From NCBI GenBank assembly GCA_023627715.1, contig JAMAHW010000031.1:248001-312000 (forward strand): DNA of 64,000 nt. The letters run 5' to 3'. The position numbers were made by a program, and so were the translations under genes. Below the pieces are notes generated by a model. That model made no database searches, was not told where the DNA came from, and was given only the letters and a program-made list of their open reading frames with translations. The number at the start of each line of letters is the position of its first letter. Within the stretch, counting starts at the first letter, position 1. The DNA comes from Periconia sp. R9002. Its lineage: Eukaryota; Ascomycota; Dothideomycetes; Pleosporales; Periconiaceae. Below, piece after piece: positions 19,889 to 30,099 of this stretch.

Positions 19889-22834
19889 CCTGCCGGTTGG
19901 CGTTCTCACACTGAACCCTACAACAGGCGATGCAAAGCAGTCGAGATCAGGAACAAGACCAAATGTCGCAGGCGAGGATAACTCCTTAGTATATAATCAA
20001 GAGAGGCTATAGGGATACGAGCATGGTTGCTGGATATGGTCCTTGGCTGGGTGGGTATCCATCCAGAAACGGTACCTGGCCCTGAATGGGCAGTAACGCT
20101 ACTGTATGTGCCAAAGGGAGATCAACCAAGTTCGTGCGAATTGTCGAGACTCATTCTCAGCCCGCCTAGAACCAGGAGGTTACCCCATCACTGCCAGTGC
20201 GGAATGGGCGCACCGCTGTAAGAGCTCCAAGTCATGGCCCAGACGCAAGTACCGTGATGCATACAAAAACCAGTCCAGAGCGGAATAGACCAGCCGTTGC
20301 TTCAAACCCTGATTCGTGAGGGACGAAAAATCAATATGGACCTTGTCGAATGCTTGGATCGGCAATTTTTTACCAATGGCATCTGTCATGCTAATTGTTT
20401 GAACCTTGAGCAGAACCTGCATCATTCGCTTTAGCGAATTGGTAGCGTCCGCGGAAAAGGGCGCGGGAGGAGCCAGTGCAAGATTAGGCTGAAAATCCGC
20501 TCCGTGTATGCAGGAGCGGCCAAGTAAACATCGCAAACCCCTGGTCCCTGAAACCATCTATTCCACGAGCGTCTCCTTCCGACATTTCCACGTGATTGGT
20601 AAACCTCCGGCTACGTACGGGGAAGTGATGGAACTGCAGGAGCTCCTGGTCATCACGAATGATGGGCCGCGACACTTTATTATCCACTCTCCTCACTTGG
20701 GATAGCTCATTTGCTTCATCCATGCCAATTCGGGACGACTCTTAGAAAGGGCAAGTGCGCTGATTTGCCGTGGTTGTCAATCGCCTGCTTACATATTACT
20801 TTTTATGCCGTAGCATCCCTTAGCTTATGGCCGTCTTTTCGATATCATGCCTTTACCTCAGAAGTACTGTAGGGATGCCGCTAGACCAGCAGCGGAAACC
20901 ATCGCCATCACACATTTCCGTTTTGGGATATTTCCCAGCCCATCTTGCCCCTAGCAGCCGCCGGTCAAAGCCGGCCGAGACGGCCTCCTCTGAACCTTGC
21001 ACTAAGACGGACCAGCGACTTTTCCCATTTCTAAAAACCTTTAGCGAGAGCCTAACCACGAGACCGTCGACATCAAAGTATACAGCACGCAGCATACGAA
21101 AGATCAAAGTTTGCGCTACCTCTTCATTTTGAGAGAGAGTGGATGTGGGAGATAGATCCATCAAGATCCATCCCACTCCACCCTTCAACGGGAACGAACT
21201 GCGCTCTAAATAGAGTCTCACGTGGCTAGGCCTGTCGTTGACGCACCGTCGTTTCGGCACATGAGAAATTCAAACACCTTATCAACATCAGGGTTGGGGC
21301 GGATCTCGCAAGGACGCACCCAGGGTACGACATGGGGTACGCAAAGCTCGTTCTTCTCCTCTTATCTTACGACACATCTTATGCTCTTCAACCGGATGGT
21401 CGGAACTAACTTGCTTTGAGCATCATATATCCATGGATGAGCCAATGATTCACACATTCCTTCCCAACAACCAGGAAACAACATCAAATATTAATCCTTT
21501 GCTTGATGGATAGATCAATATCTGGAGTGGATCACGATGACAAAAATGACATACTACATTTTGACCGTCGATCGCCGTTGTCGCAGGCATTATTTGTAAA
21601 TTTGAACTGCGTGGAGACTTCCCGCTTGCCCATGGATCTTCAAACACGGCAAAGAAGGTAGGGGCTCCCTGACATCAAGTCACTCGGTAACAGAGGATGT
21701 GTAATAGGGCCTCGCGAGCATGTCTTCAAAAACTATACTCCACTTACCTAGTTCATCCGACACCAGAAACTATGGTGACAAGGTGGCGTCGATAGTCTCA
21801 TGATACAGACTTGCTATCATGCAGGTACATTAATGTAGTAGCTCTAGGACGCATATACGAATTCAGATGATATGCCGCAGAACGACTATTATGATAACAG
21901 AGGTTTGATATACTTCTATAGGTTTACGGAGCAAAACGACATTTCTAGCAGGTATTCACTACGGCAAGGACACTAACCCTTCTTTACTGTTAGCCTCAGA
22001 ACACACTAGTCATGCCGACACATAACAGGGCATCTGGCCGGCTCTGTGGGGTAACAGTAAGCACCACATTACTTCAAGCGCAAGGTCCGCTTTGGTTTCG
22101 GAGCCAACTGCCGCTGCCACCATCCGAATATTCAAGTTCTTCCACTGTTTCACTCTTCAATAAGGTTCTATCTCATACTGAGGTCACAAGTGTTGGCTTG
22201 TCACAATGGAGCTCAAACCAGGTCACCGGTAGGATATGGCTGCGGATGTCGACATCGCTGACATTCACGGATTCATGCAAAACTACCTAGCACAATGGCC
22301 CGACGAAGCCAACAGCATTTAGGCATCCAGTCATCCAGTCATCACATCGAATGCGCCATTAGCTTGGAATCATGGGGTCGGACGTCTTTCCTGTATGATT
22401 GCAACTCCGCTTGCAAATCGTATGCAATTCCCAACCATCAAGATGTTTTCTGAGCAGAACACATGTAATTTTCCCCTGTAATCGGAAATTGCCAACGGGT
22501 CAAGATGACTCGCATATAGAACGTGTCTGTGTGGATATACACAGCCGTTATGACCCACTCGCACGTCAAAATTTACTATAGAATCTATGTTAATAGAGAG
22601 TATTATTACTATTTGTCCGACCATCCGCCCTCTATACCGGCGAAGCACAATATTGAGAACCTAATAGCAAACTCATGGCGGGTATAATTGCTATAGTGAA
22701 TGACTATGAAGATTAATGGCCGCTTCCACGTACTTATGTGTGCATGGACTATCATTTATTTGAGAGCCAGGGATATCATTCTAGATGACTGACAACATGC
22801 TTCCACAACATGCTTAGCTAGATATAAAATTCTT
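19889..22834. other. Gene-poor tract of 2.9 kb
   Basis: The promoter of the rhodopsin-type gene is at the left end. I found no gene I can support. A minus-strand frame at about 20180-20480 is the most coding-like segment and is listed separately. Frames near 20830-21260 overlap on both strands and look random. Confidence 0.45.
20180..20480 (-). pseudogene. Possible coding remnant, unknown
   Basis: This frame ends at a TAA at 20180-20182 and reads NSLKRMMQVLLKVQTISMTD, later FSSLTNQGLKQRLVYSALDW and SRYLRLGHDLELLQRC. The helical, leucine-rich composition looks more protein-like than the surrounding frames, similar to the C-terminal end of a regulatory protein. I cannot assemble upstream exons or name it, and it may be chance. 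Confidence 0.2.
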
Positions 22835-24100
22835 TCATGTGAGCGGATGAAGCAAGCTCTCCCCTTGTACAAGTCTTTCTAGATTCTCTGCCGTCTCTTC
22901 ATACCATGTACCAAGCACTCCGTCTTCTACGTACCCCATGTGGGGCGTCAGAAGCACCCTGCTCTTGCCCTGACCATCCCATTCTCCAGACCTCCAGGGG
23001 GAGTCAGCAGGGAGAGGTTCAATGTCGAAAACATCGAGCGCAGCGCCCCCTATATGATTTTGGCGAAGAGCAGTCATCAAAGCAGCTTCATCAATCAAAG
23101 GTCCCCTAGAAGTATTGATCAAGAGAGCGGAGGGCTTCATCCACTCCAACTCTTGCTTGCCAACGATCCCTCTCGATCTTGCACTCAACACATAATGCAA
23201 ACTGACAACGTCGGAGGCTCTGAAAAGCTCCTCCTTGCTTATCACTCGGAACGTCTTTTCATCCTCGTCAGCGATACCACCGCCTGCGACAGGCAAGCCC
23301 ACATCTTGAGCCAGCTGGTCGGCTTTGGCCTGTGTCAAGTTTGCACTCCAACACACAATCTTCATGCCCCACGCTAGCAACCCTATCCTGGCCACGAGCG
23401 CTCCGATGCGTCCGAAACCGACCAGACCCAGCGTTTTCCCCTGCAATCCGTAGGCGAGTTCTGTCTGCCACCCGCTAGGTACCCCCTTTCCCTTGAGCAC
23501 CGCATCGTCAGCGGCAACGTTTCTCGCCAACGCGAGGATAAGAGCCCATGCATGCTGCGTAGTTGGATGCCCTCCGCCTTTCTTTATATCGATTCGCGAA
23601 CGAGCAGATGGCCCGCTGCCTTTTCCATCCGTCCTCCCTTTGCCCGGTGCAGCGCAAACGGTGATACCCAGCTCTTTTGCAGTCTTCAAATCGAAGGTCT
23701 CAAACTGCGTCCCTGTTGCCAGGATGACCTTTAGGTTGGGTAGCTGGCGGAGGAGGTCACCTGGAAATGGTGTCCGCTCGCGCATAGTGGAGAGTACGGT
23801 GAAGGGTTTCAGCCTTTCCACTAGGGATCTCCTGTCCGCATCGCTTGTTTTGGGATGCGTGTACGCGGGTAGAGTGTCGTTAAATGTGGTGATAGAGATC
23901 TTGGATGAGTCGATATGTGCGAAATGTTTCGCGGCGATGTTGTGGTAGTCATCTAGGATGGCAAGCTTGATGGGTGACGACTGCGAAGACATCTTGCGTC
24001 GATATACCGTCTGCGAAATGGCCAAGTCAGGTCTGATGGTCCTTGATATGTGGTATAGTCGGGTCTGCATAATGATTTTTCCGACCAACGTTGAGGTCAT
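22835..24100 (-). CDS. D-isomer-specific 2-hydroxyacid dehydrogenase
   Basis: Intronless, 421 aa. An NAD(P)-dependent oxidoreductase converting a 2-hydroxyacid and a 2-oxoacid, of the phosphoglycerate-dehydrogenase-like group. The Rossmann signature GLVGFGRIG lies near residue 216, and the three catalytic residues of the family are visible: Arg in LINTSRGPL, Glu in DVFDIEPLP, His in LLTPHMGYV. Before the helix TTQHAWALILALARN sits a polar Gly/Lys-rich insert (GKGRTDGKG to KKGGGHP). The first ATG adds 36 residues (MTSTLVGKIIMQTRLYHISR...) that could be a mitochondrial presequence; a second start, MSSQSSPIKLAILDDYH, would give a cytosolic protein. I report the longer form. Exact substrate unknown. 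Confidence 0.88.
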   Translation of the reverse strand: MTSTLVGKIIMQTRLYHISRTIRPDLAISQTVYRRKMSSQSSPIKLAILDDYHNIAAKHFAHIDSSKISITTFNDTLPAYTHPKTSDADRRSLVERLKPFTVLSTMRERTPFPGDLLRQLPNLKVILATGTQFETFDLKTAKELGITVCAAPGKGRTDGKGSGPSARSRIDIKKGGGHPTTQHAWALILALARNVAADDAVLKGKGVPSGWQTELAYGLQGKTLGLVGFGRIGALVARIGLLAWGMKIVCWSANLTQAKADQLAQDVGLPVAGGGIADEDEKTFRVISKEELFRASDVVSLHYVLSARSRGIVGKQELEWMKPSALLINTSRGPLIDEAALMTALRQNHIGGAALDVFDIEPLPADSPWRSGEWDGQGKSRVLLTPHMGYVEDGVLGTWYEETAENLERLVQGESLLHPLT

Positions 24101-24934
24101 TCAAGCCTCGCGTCACGCTATTGATTTAGACGGCGGATAAGTCAGGTACCGTTCACCAAGGCGGGGTCTTTAAAAAAGGCTACCGTCTCAGAACATTTGC
24201 TTACCAGCACCGAACAAATACCCTGGAGGAATCTTCGTAATTTCTACTTATCACAATGATTATTTGAATGGGATTCGGTACATGGGGGATCAATTGACCG
24301 AGAAGATGAGGTTTACGGAAAAGGTATTATCCGAAAGCCGAAGGAGCAACTGTATACTTAGGCACTTATAAGAACACTGAATAGAATTTGTACTTGTATA
24401 ATTTTCAGCAGAATCTTGAAAGCTAGCAGCACATATAGAAGGTTCAATCGGTACATAATGAAGAAGATTGCACAGGCCTGATATTTTTAGCTTCTTCAAA
24501 ACCGAGAAATACCGGTAGCCCGGAAAAGGTATCACTTGTACTCGAGTGTACTTAGTGAACCGTTTCATCTATTCTAAACATAAAGTTTTGCCATCTTGCG
24601 AAGAGATAAAGGGATGGTCATTCCCCTTTTTCGAGAAAAGAAAAAAAAACTTTTGTCGTTGCTCAACTTTCAGCTATCAATACGGAGAAACTTGGATGTC
24701 ACAGTCTAAATCTCACATGGAATAAAATGTTCCTTGCATAAGCTCAGTGACTTGAATCTATCCATTGGCAAGGCTGAGCCATGGCAACGGAATTCATCAG
24801 TATGATGATGTAGCAAGGGATTAACGCCCGCGACCGTGCATTCCGACAGCGACCACAACACGCGTAACATGCCCAATACTTTCCATCAGTCTTGCAATGT
24901 TCTTGACAAAGATTTCTGAATCAACACTTTCGAG
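24101..24934. other. Divergent intergenic, 830 bp
   Basis: AT-rich promoter region between the dehydrogenase and the Thr/Ser-rich secreted protein. No other feature seen. Confidence 0.6.
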
Positions 24935-26107
24935 ATGCCTATGTTTCCCCATATCCTCATAACTCTTCTCGCGATTTCCCGAATTCGAGGAATCGTTGCA
25001 CGACACAATGGTTTTCGTCATGAAGCCGTAGAAGCGTCCAACCAGAAGCCTGAAAAACGTCTCGATCCCATTTTATTTAACTCTACACAAAGCCTGGAAC
25101 AATGTGCAGCAACAATAGCATCTCCCACGGTCTACAGCACTTTATATCCATCTCCCAACGCATCAGCAGTCGAAATAACGGCACAGAGCCAGACTGTCAC
25201 ATCTTTCATTCCAGAGATGACATGGTGCGTTGGTCCACCTATTGGGTTAATACCTACGTCGATTGCTCCGTACACCAACCAGTCTGCAGAATACGAGACT
25301 ATAGTCGCTGGAGCTGGACACTGCGAAACCATCTACGTGCCAACAACTACCACCGTCTGTGCGACTACCTTAACTGGCATCGCTACGAGGATTACAGTAT
25401 CAGAATGTGACCAAGAGATCACGTTTTCAAGTGAATGTGGATTCACATTGGAAACAGCATCCTCAACTCCAACGCAGACCACGATTGGAAACTCACTAAT
25501 TACGCCCGCACCAACTGTCAGAAGATTGATGACGTACTGGATTGCGCCCTGGCAATCACTCACAGCAGGTGACACACCATCCGATGTTGATATGAAGATC
25601 TGCAAGGTCTTGTATAACGACGAGCTGGAGTGCACACGCTTCCAGGAAGTGTGGGAGGTGATTATTGTTACGAAAACAACAACATCCACACACAATGTGC
25701 AATTGACCACGACTTTGAGCGGACCAGGGACACTTATTGTGGAGACGATGAAGATTCACGTTACAGATACGATTGAGACAGTGGATTTGTCCACTTCACT
25801 ACTCTTAGAGAGTGAAATCGAAACTGAGAGCACAAGCAAGAGCAAGAAGTTGGTTACAAGGTCGGAAATTGATAAGGAACCGCAAACGTCGACTTTATAC
25901 GTTACCAAACATTTGAAGCACAAGACGCTACAGTAAGTTCTATATTGAATAGCTTCTGGGTTATTACTCATCGAAGCTTGTCACAGGCCTGAACCGACTA
26001 CAATTGTGCGCCTCACATCCGTAGTCACACAAACCTTGGGTACCATCACCCGAACGCGAACTCGAAGTCTTCTCTTCCCCACTCTTGCAGAAAGATTAGA
26101 ATTTTAG
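24935..26107 (+). CDS. Secreted Thr/Ser-rich protein of unknown function
   Basis: Two exons, 24935-25932 and 25987-26107, with a 54-nt intron (GTAAGT...ACAG); 372 aa. A signal peptide (MPMFPHILITLLAISRIRGI) precedes a Thr/Ser-rich region with paired cysteines (MTWCVGPP, GHCETIYVP, TTVCATTL, SECDQEI, SSECGF), then DMKICKVLYNDELECTRFQE. The repeated TTT and VTKTTTSTHNV stretches suit O-mannosylation, as in cell-wall mucin-like proteins. Splicing extends the protein by 40 residues through QPEPTTIVRLTSVVTQTLG. I do not recognise a named family. The Ser/Thr-rich frame downstream (26400-27916) could be a broken relative or a former extension. Confidence 0.7.
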
Positions 26108-26399
26108 CCTTCCACGTCTAATAAAAGGCAACTAATCATCTGCATTGTTTCAGCGTTCCGAGGCTTCTGCCACCACCTGTCGTATGTATTCAATACACAT
26201 GACTTATCCATACATTCACTCTACAGTATAGTTAGAATCAAGTATCTCATGCATCACTTCACATCCACGTGGCTTGAATTATGTCCCTTGGCATTTACAA
26301 CTCTGCATAAATCTCTTCACTATCTGTGGAGCGCCCACCCCTCCAAATTTTTCTTCCTCCAAATATTTGTATTATGAGGCATAAAATTCTCGCTCTTAT
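26108..26399. other. Spacer between the two Ser/Thr-rich units
   Basis: AT-rich, no coding frame. A TTTCAG at 26148-26153 resembles a splice acceptor but I could not join it to a frame. Confidence 0.4.
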
Positions 26400-27916
26400 A
26401 TGCGCTTCAAAAAGCGTACCATAGTGAACACAAGCCTTACGCACCCTTTACTCCCCGACCCGAGATCGCACCGTATGGTAACAAAACCAATTTACACTAC
26501 TGAAATCTACACCATCACCTCCCTTTCAAGTAACTTCACAAACCTCCCAAGCGAGCAAATCAATCCAAAGCCTCAGTCTTTAAGGTTTTGTTGCGACACA
26601 GACGGCCAATCTGAGCAGATACCTGCTACTCCCCTAGTGCCAGCGCCAACGGCTTTCCTGAATTTTACACAAGAGTCTACATTTGTACTGGATCCTGATT
26701 CGCAATTTTATTAATCCCGACGAAAATCCATGCAGACACCTCGCAAACAGGAAGCAATAATAGTAGCGCTCTTCAAGCGGAAGCATCAAAGAGCCCTACG
26801 GAAAACGAGAAAACAGAACTTGAAGACTCGGCCTCGGACTCGGAAGAATATGCAAATAACTGTAATACCACCAACAAACGCAACCTCGGACGACGCGACC
26901 TACATGATGTCTCCTCGCTAGCCCAGGAACAAGGGTATCTTGAGCTCATGGTGGTCATCAACGGCTACGACGCGAAACTTCCGGTCCTCGAAAGCGACGC
27001 GAAGAGTTTCTGCGAGAAAGTTGCATCTGATGAGCCCGTCCCAGCTTCTCGTCCTGAGAAATTTACAACGGTTGCAACGAAAACTGCCGAGAGCGCAGAA
27101 AGCAGCGAAAAATATCCGCTTACAAACTTGAGTGATGGAAAAAGAAATACCTCCACCAAAGAAAGTAATTCCGAAGCAATGAAGACTACTGCTAACGCTG
27201 ATGCGTCAACGACTGTAACCAAAGCGACGAGTATGCTAGTGAGCGATAGTAAGAAATCTCACAGCGATGAGAAAAATAGCAAGGAGGATAAAAGCATCAC
27301 GAAGAACCCGGAAAAGTCCGCTAACCCAGAATCTACGCTGACAAGCAAAGAACAAAAAGAGGCGACGACAGAAATTCCTACCAATCCATCTGCAACCAAC
27401 TCCAAAAGCGAAACAGATGACCTCGAAACAGTATAATTTCCCTCCTCCTCATCAACAGGTACTTCAAAGAAGCTAAAGAGTGACCAAGCGCTCAAAAGCG
27501 TGACTAATTCTGAGAAGAATTCACCAATATTTACAGCATCCCTCGCCAACACTATCAACAAGCGAGACGACGACGACAAAACTTCAAAACAAGAAGCCTC
27601 TTTTTCTTCCTCTTCATACTCCACATACAAATCCAAATGACAAACACCCACATTTCCAGTAACCAAGACCCACGAACCAAAAGCAAAACAAACCATCTTC
27701 GGCATCGACTCAAACCCGTCCATTCACACCTCCGCACCTTCTTCTCATTCCTCCTCCTCCTCCTCGACATGCCCCTCTAAAGAAGTCACCTCATCATCAT
27801 CCACATCACCCACAAAGACCACAACTTCCACTTCCTCCCCTCCGACAATCGTACCAATTATGTCACACCCCTCGATCACACCAAATCCAGTGAACGACGA
27901 GCACTCCGAACCCTAG
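26400..27916 (+). pseudogene. Broken Ser/Thr/Lys-rich mucin-like reading frame
   Basis: Two parts. 26400-26714 encodes 104 residues from an ATG (MRFKKRTIVNTSLTHPLLPD, later TKPIYTTEIYTITSLSSNFT) and then stops. From 26699 a second frame, shifted relative to the first, stays protein-like for 406 codons to the TAG at 27914, interrupted only by a TAA at 27434 and a TGA at 27638. It contains a folded-looking piece (LELMVVINGYDAKLPVLESD with an FCEKV cysteine) and then low-complexity Ser/Thr/Lys/Glu sequence. The nearest possible intron around the first stop would be only 28 nt and would break the frame, so the stops look real. Either a decayed cell-surface protein gene, or a gene with splicing I could not resolve, or assembly errors. 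Confidence 0.45.
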
Positions 27917-28446
27917 GCCGACGCACATTGAAGTAACCTCGCGCTATGAACGCTGCTCATTCTTGGGTCCCTTTCTTCTGGATTCCGGCGCTGTGAGGGT
28001 TTGATGGTGTTGAGACGGGAAATTTGTGGGTTGTGGATGGGTTTTTCAGGGGGGTCGGGGGAGCTTGGTTGCTGGACAGTGAGTAAGTGGGTGGGTAAAT
28101 GAAAGAAGAGGAGAGCGGTGGTGGTGGGTAAGGGTTTTTGGGTTGTGGAGGTGTGGGTAGGGCGTGAAGGTTGTGAAGATATCTCGATGAGAGATTGTTT
28201 GAAGTGGGATGGAGCCTCAGTAAGTTAGACCACGTGAAATTCGGATGGAATTAGTATGTGATAGATGATTGAGAATATTTCAGATGGTTTGATGGAGCGG
28301 ATGTCATTCATTTATCTATAGCTGTTTATGGGGTGGGATGCTATGCCTGGTAATGTTACAACAAGTCTTTGGTCTATCGTAGTTGGGTATCATGCAAATA
28401 AATATTACAAAACTGCGCTTCCGATGCTTGATCGCAGCAAAAATCT
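27917..28446. other. Intergenic, 530 bp
   Basis: G/T-rich stretch (27990-28200 on the plus strand) without a coding frame; 3' flank of the carrier gene at the right. Confidence 0.55.
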
Positions 28447-29722
28447 TCAGGTCAACAGGATGTGTGCACCTTCGTGACTGATCATGACCTCCTCTGTCTC
28501 GAATGCATATTTCCGGCGCACAATCTCAAATACGATCAGGCCAGCGCTGGTACTGGGCATCTGCCTTATGGTGCTAATCCAGAAATTGCGATATAAATAA
28601 TTGCGCCAGCCACCATGACGTTTGGCGAGTTTTTTGCATTGGCGGAATGTCTCTTCGTATGCGTGGTAATAGCGACTCATAATACGCGAAGGCTTGCTTT
28701 CTAGATGCGCCTGGAAGTCGAGAGCTTCTAAACGGCGGTAATGTACATCTTGTAGTTCGGTGAGCGGGTGCTGTATCGCTTGTGATGTTACGGCAGCCGA
28801 GAGGCCTGCAAGCAACAAAAACATGGGCTCAATGAGATAGTTTGGTCTGATGACTGGGCGGCCATCATCTTGATCGTGGTACAAGGCTTTGGCTTCTAGC
28901 AGTGAATCCCGTGTGCGACTCCCATAGTAGTGCGTTATGAATTCGTAATATCCCTGGCTTTTGATCGTCTCAAACGTGCTGAAGAAAAGGGCAGCGCCGA
29001 CTGAGTCTTTAGCAAGGCTCAAGGAAAACCCAGCAAAGATGCCGCGTACGCCAATAGACTGCAGTTTATGCCCAGCGTAATGCCACATGGTCTTGTATTT
29101 TCCATCAAGAATATCCGAGGTACGGAAGCGCACTTGCAGAGCATCGAAAGGTGCAGCGACGGTGGATTGTATGGCTCCTGCTACCAGACCAGCTGTGAAG
29201 GTTGTCGCGGGAGGAGGAGGTGGGTATGTGCGCTTGGTTTGGTATGACGATGGTACATGGAGGTTGGAAAGGCTATGAAGGTAGGCTGTATATAAGACAG
29301 CTCCAATACTGCGGCGGTTGTGTTAGTTTGGATTCAACAGCCGTTGGGGGAAAGCACTTGACGGAGAGAACGCACACAGTGTTGGCTAGGAGGGGTGGCA
29401 TCACTTGATTCGGAATAAAACTCCAACCTTCCGTTCTTATGGCATGAACCAGTACAGCTGGCGTTGTCATTCTCCAAGACCATTTTGCCGTTTCCTGAAA
29501 ATGAGGGTTGATGGCTCTTGCATAGCCCATGTAATCGATTCGACCCCGAAAGAAAGCCTTAACAGGAGCTCGGAAATAAAAGGCTACCATGCGAGCAGCA
29601 ACTGCACGCATACCAGCGGCCTGTACACCAGTTGCGGGAGCTTTGTTGGGGGGTCCATTGCCATCACTCGTGTCCTGGTTGCGGGGAGAACCTCCAGCGC
29701 GAACACTGGAGCTGGCTGTCAT
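28447..29722 (-). CDS. Divergent mitochondrial carrier family protein
   Basis: Two exons, 29722-29376 and 29308-28447, intron 67 nt (GTGCGT...GCAG), 402 aa. Carriers move metabolites across the mitochondrial inner membrane using three repeats, each with a PX[DE]XX[KR] signature. The helix pieces are visible (AGLVAGAIQSTVAAPFDALQ, then FAGFSLSLAKDSVGAALFFS, and a terminal AGLIVFEIVRRKYAFE), but the signatures are poor: repeat 1 reads APVKAFFRGR, repeat 2 APFDALQVR, repeat 3 HPLTELQDV, and only repeat 2 keeps the acidic residue. The N-terminal polar extension of about 40 residues is Ser/Gly/Pro-rich. Substrate unknown. It is divergent from SPT16 across 377 bp. Confidence 0.78.
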
Positions 29723-30099
29723 CGCATATCGTAGAAAGGAAAAGAAAACTGCAGAGGCATTTGACGTGTGAAGCGGCAGCTGAAGATATAAGGTAGCTGG
29801 AACGAAGGTACGGTGTTGATGGTTACACGTGGAATGGTCACCGGCCAAAGCGAGTGACTGATGAATGTCTGCAGTGTTCCCGCTCGGAAAACATCAGATT
29901 GATCGAGGCTAAAGTGAGAGATGGGGTCGCGCTAGCGCATCACGTGATGCGGAACGCGCCTTCGCGTCACCTCTCTTACCTTGTGTAGCACCTTGACCTT
30001 GCGACTTTTCTGTCTCCGCCTTCTTTTCACCTCCACCTCCCTCAACCTTTCGGCCGCTGTCGACTCCGCTAGGCCTCGATATCATCGCCCGTCTTCGCC
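29723..30099. promoter_or_regulatory. Divergent promoter between the mitochondrial carrier and SPT16
   Basis: 377 bp between start codons. Pyrimidine-rich before the SPT16 ATG, no clear TATA box. Confidence 0.45.

Noticed and set aside
27431..27458. A 28-nt intron that would remove the first in-frame stop of the Ser/Thr-rich frame
   Set aside because: Too short for a spliceosomal intron and it would shift the frame.
27259..27723. 154-codon minus-strand frame within the Ser/Thr-rich region
   Set aside because: Antisense of Ser/Thr/Lys codons gives Leu/Val/Ser-rich hydrophobic-looking sequence; no independent support.
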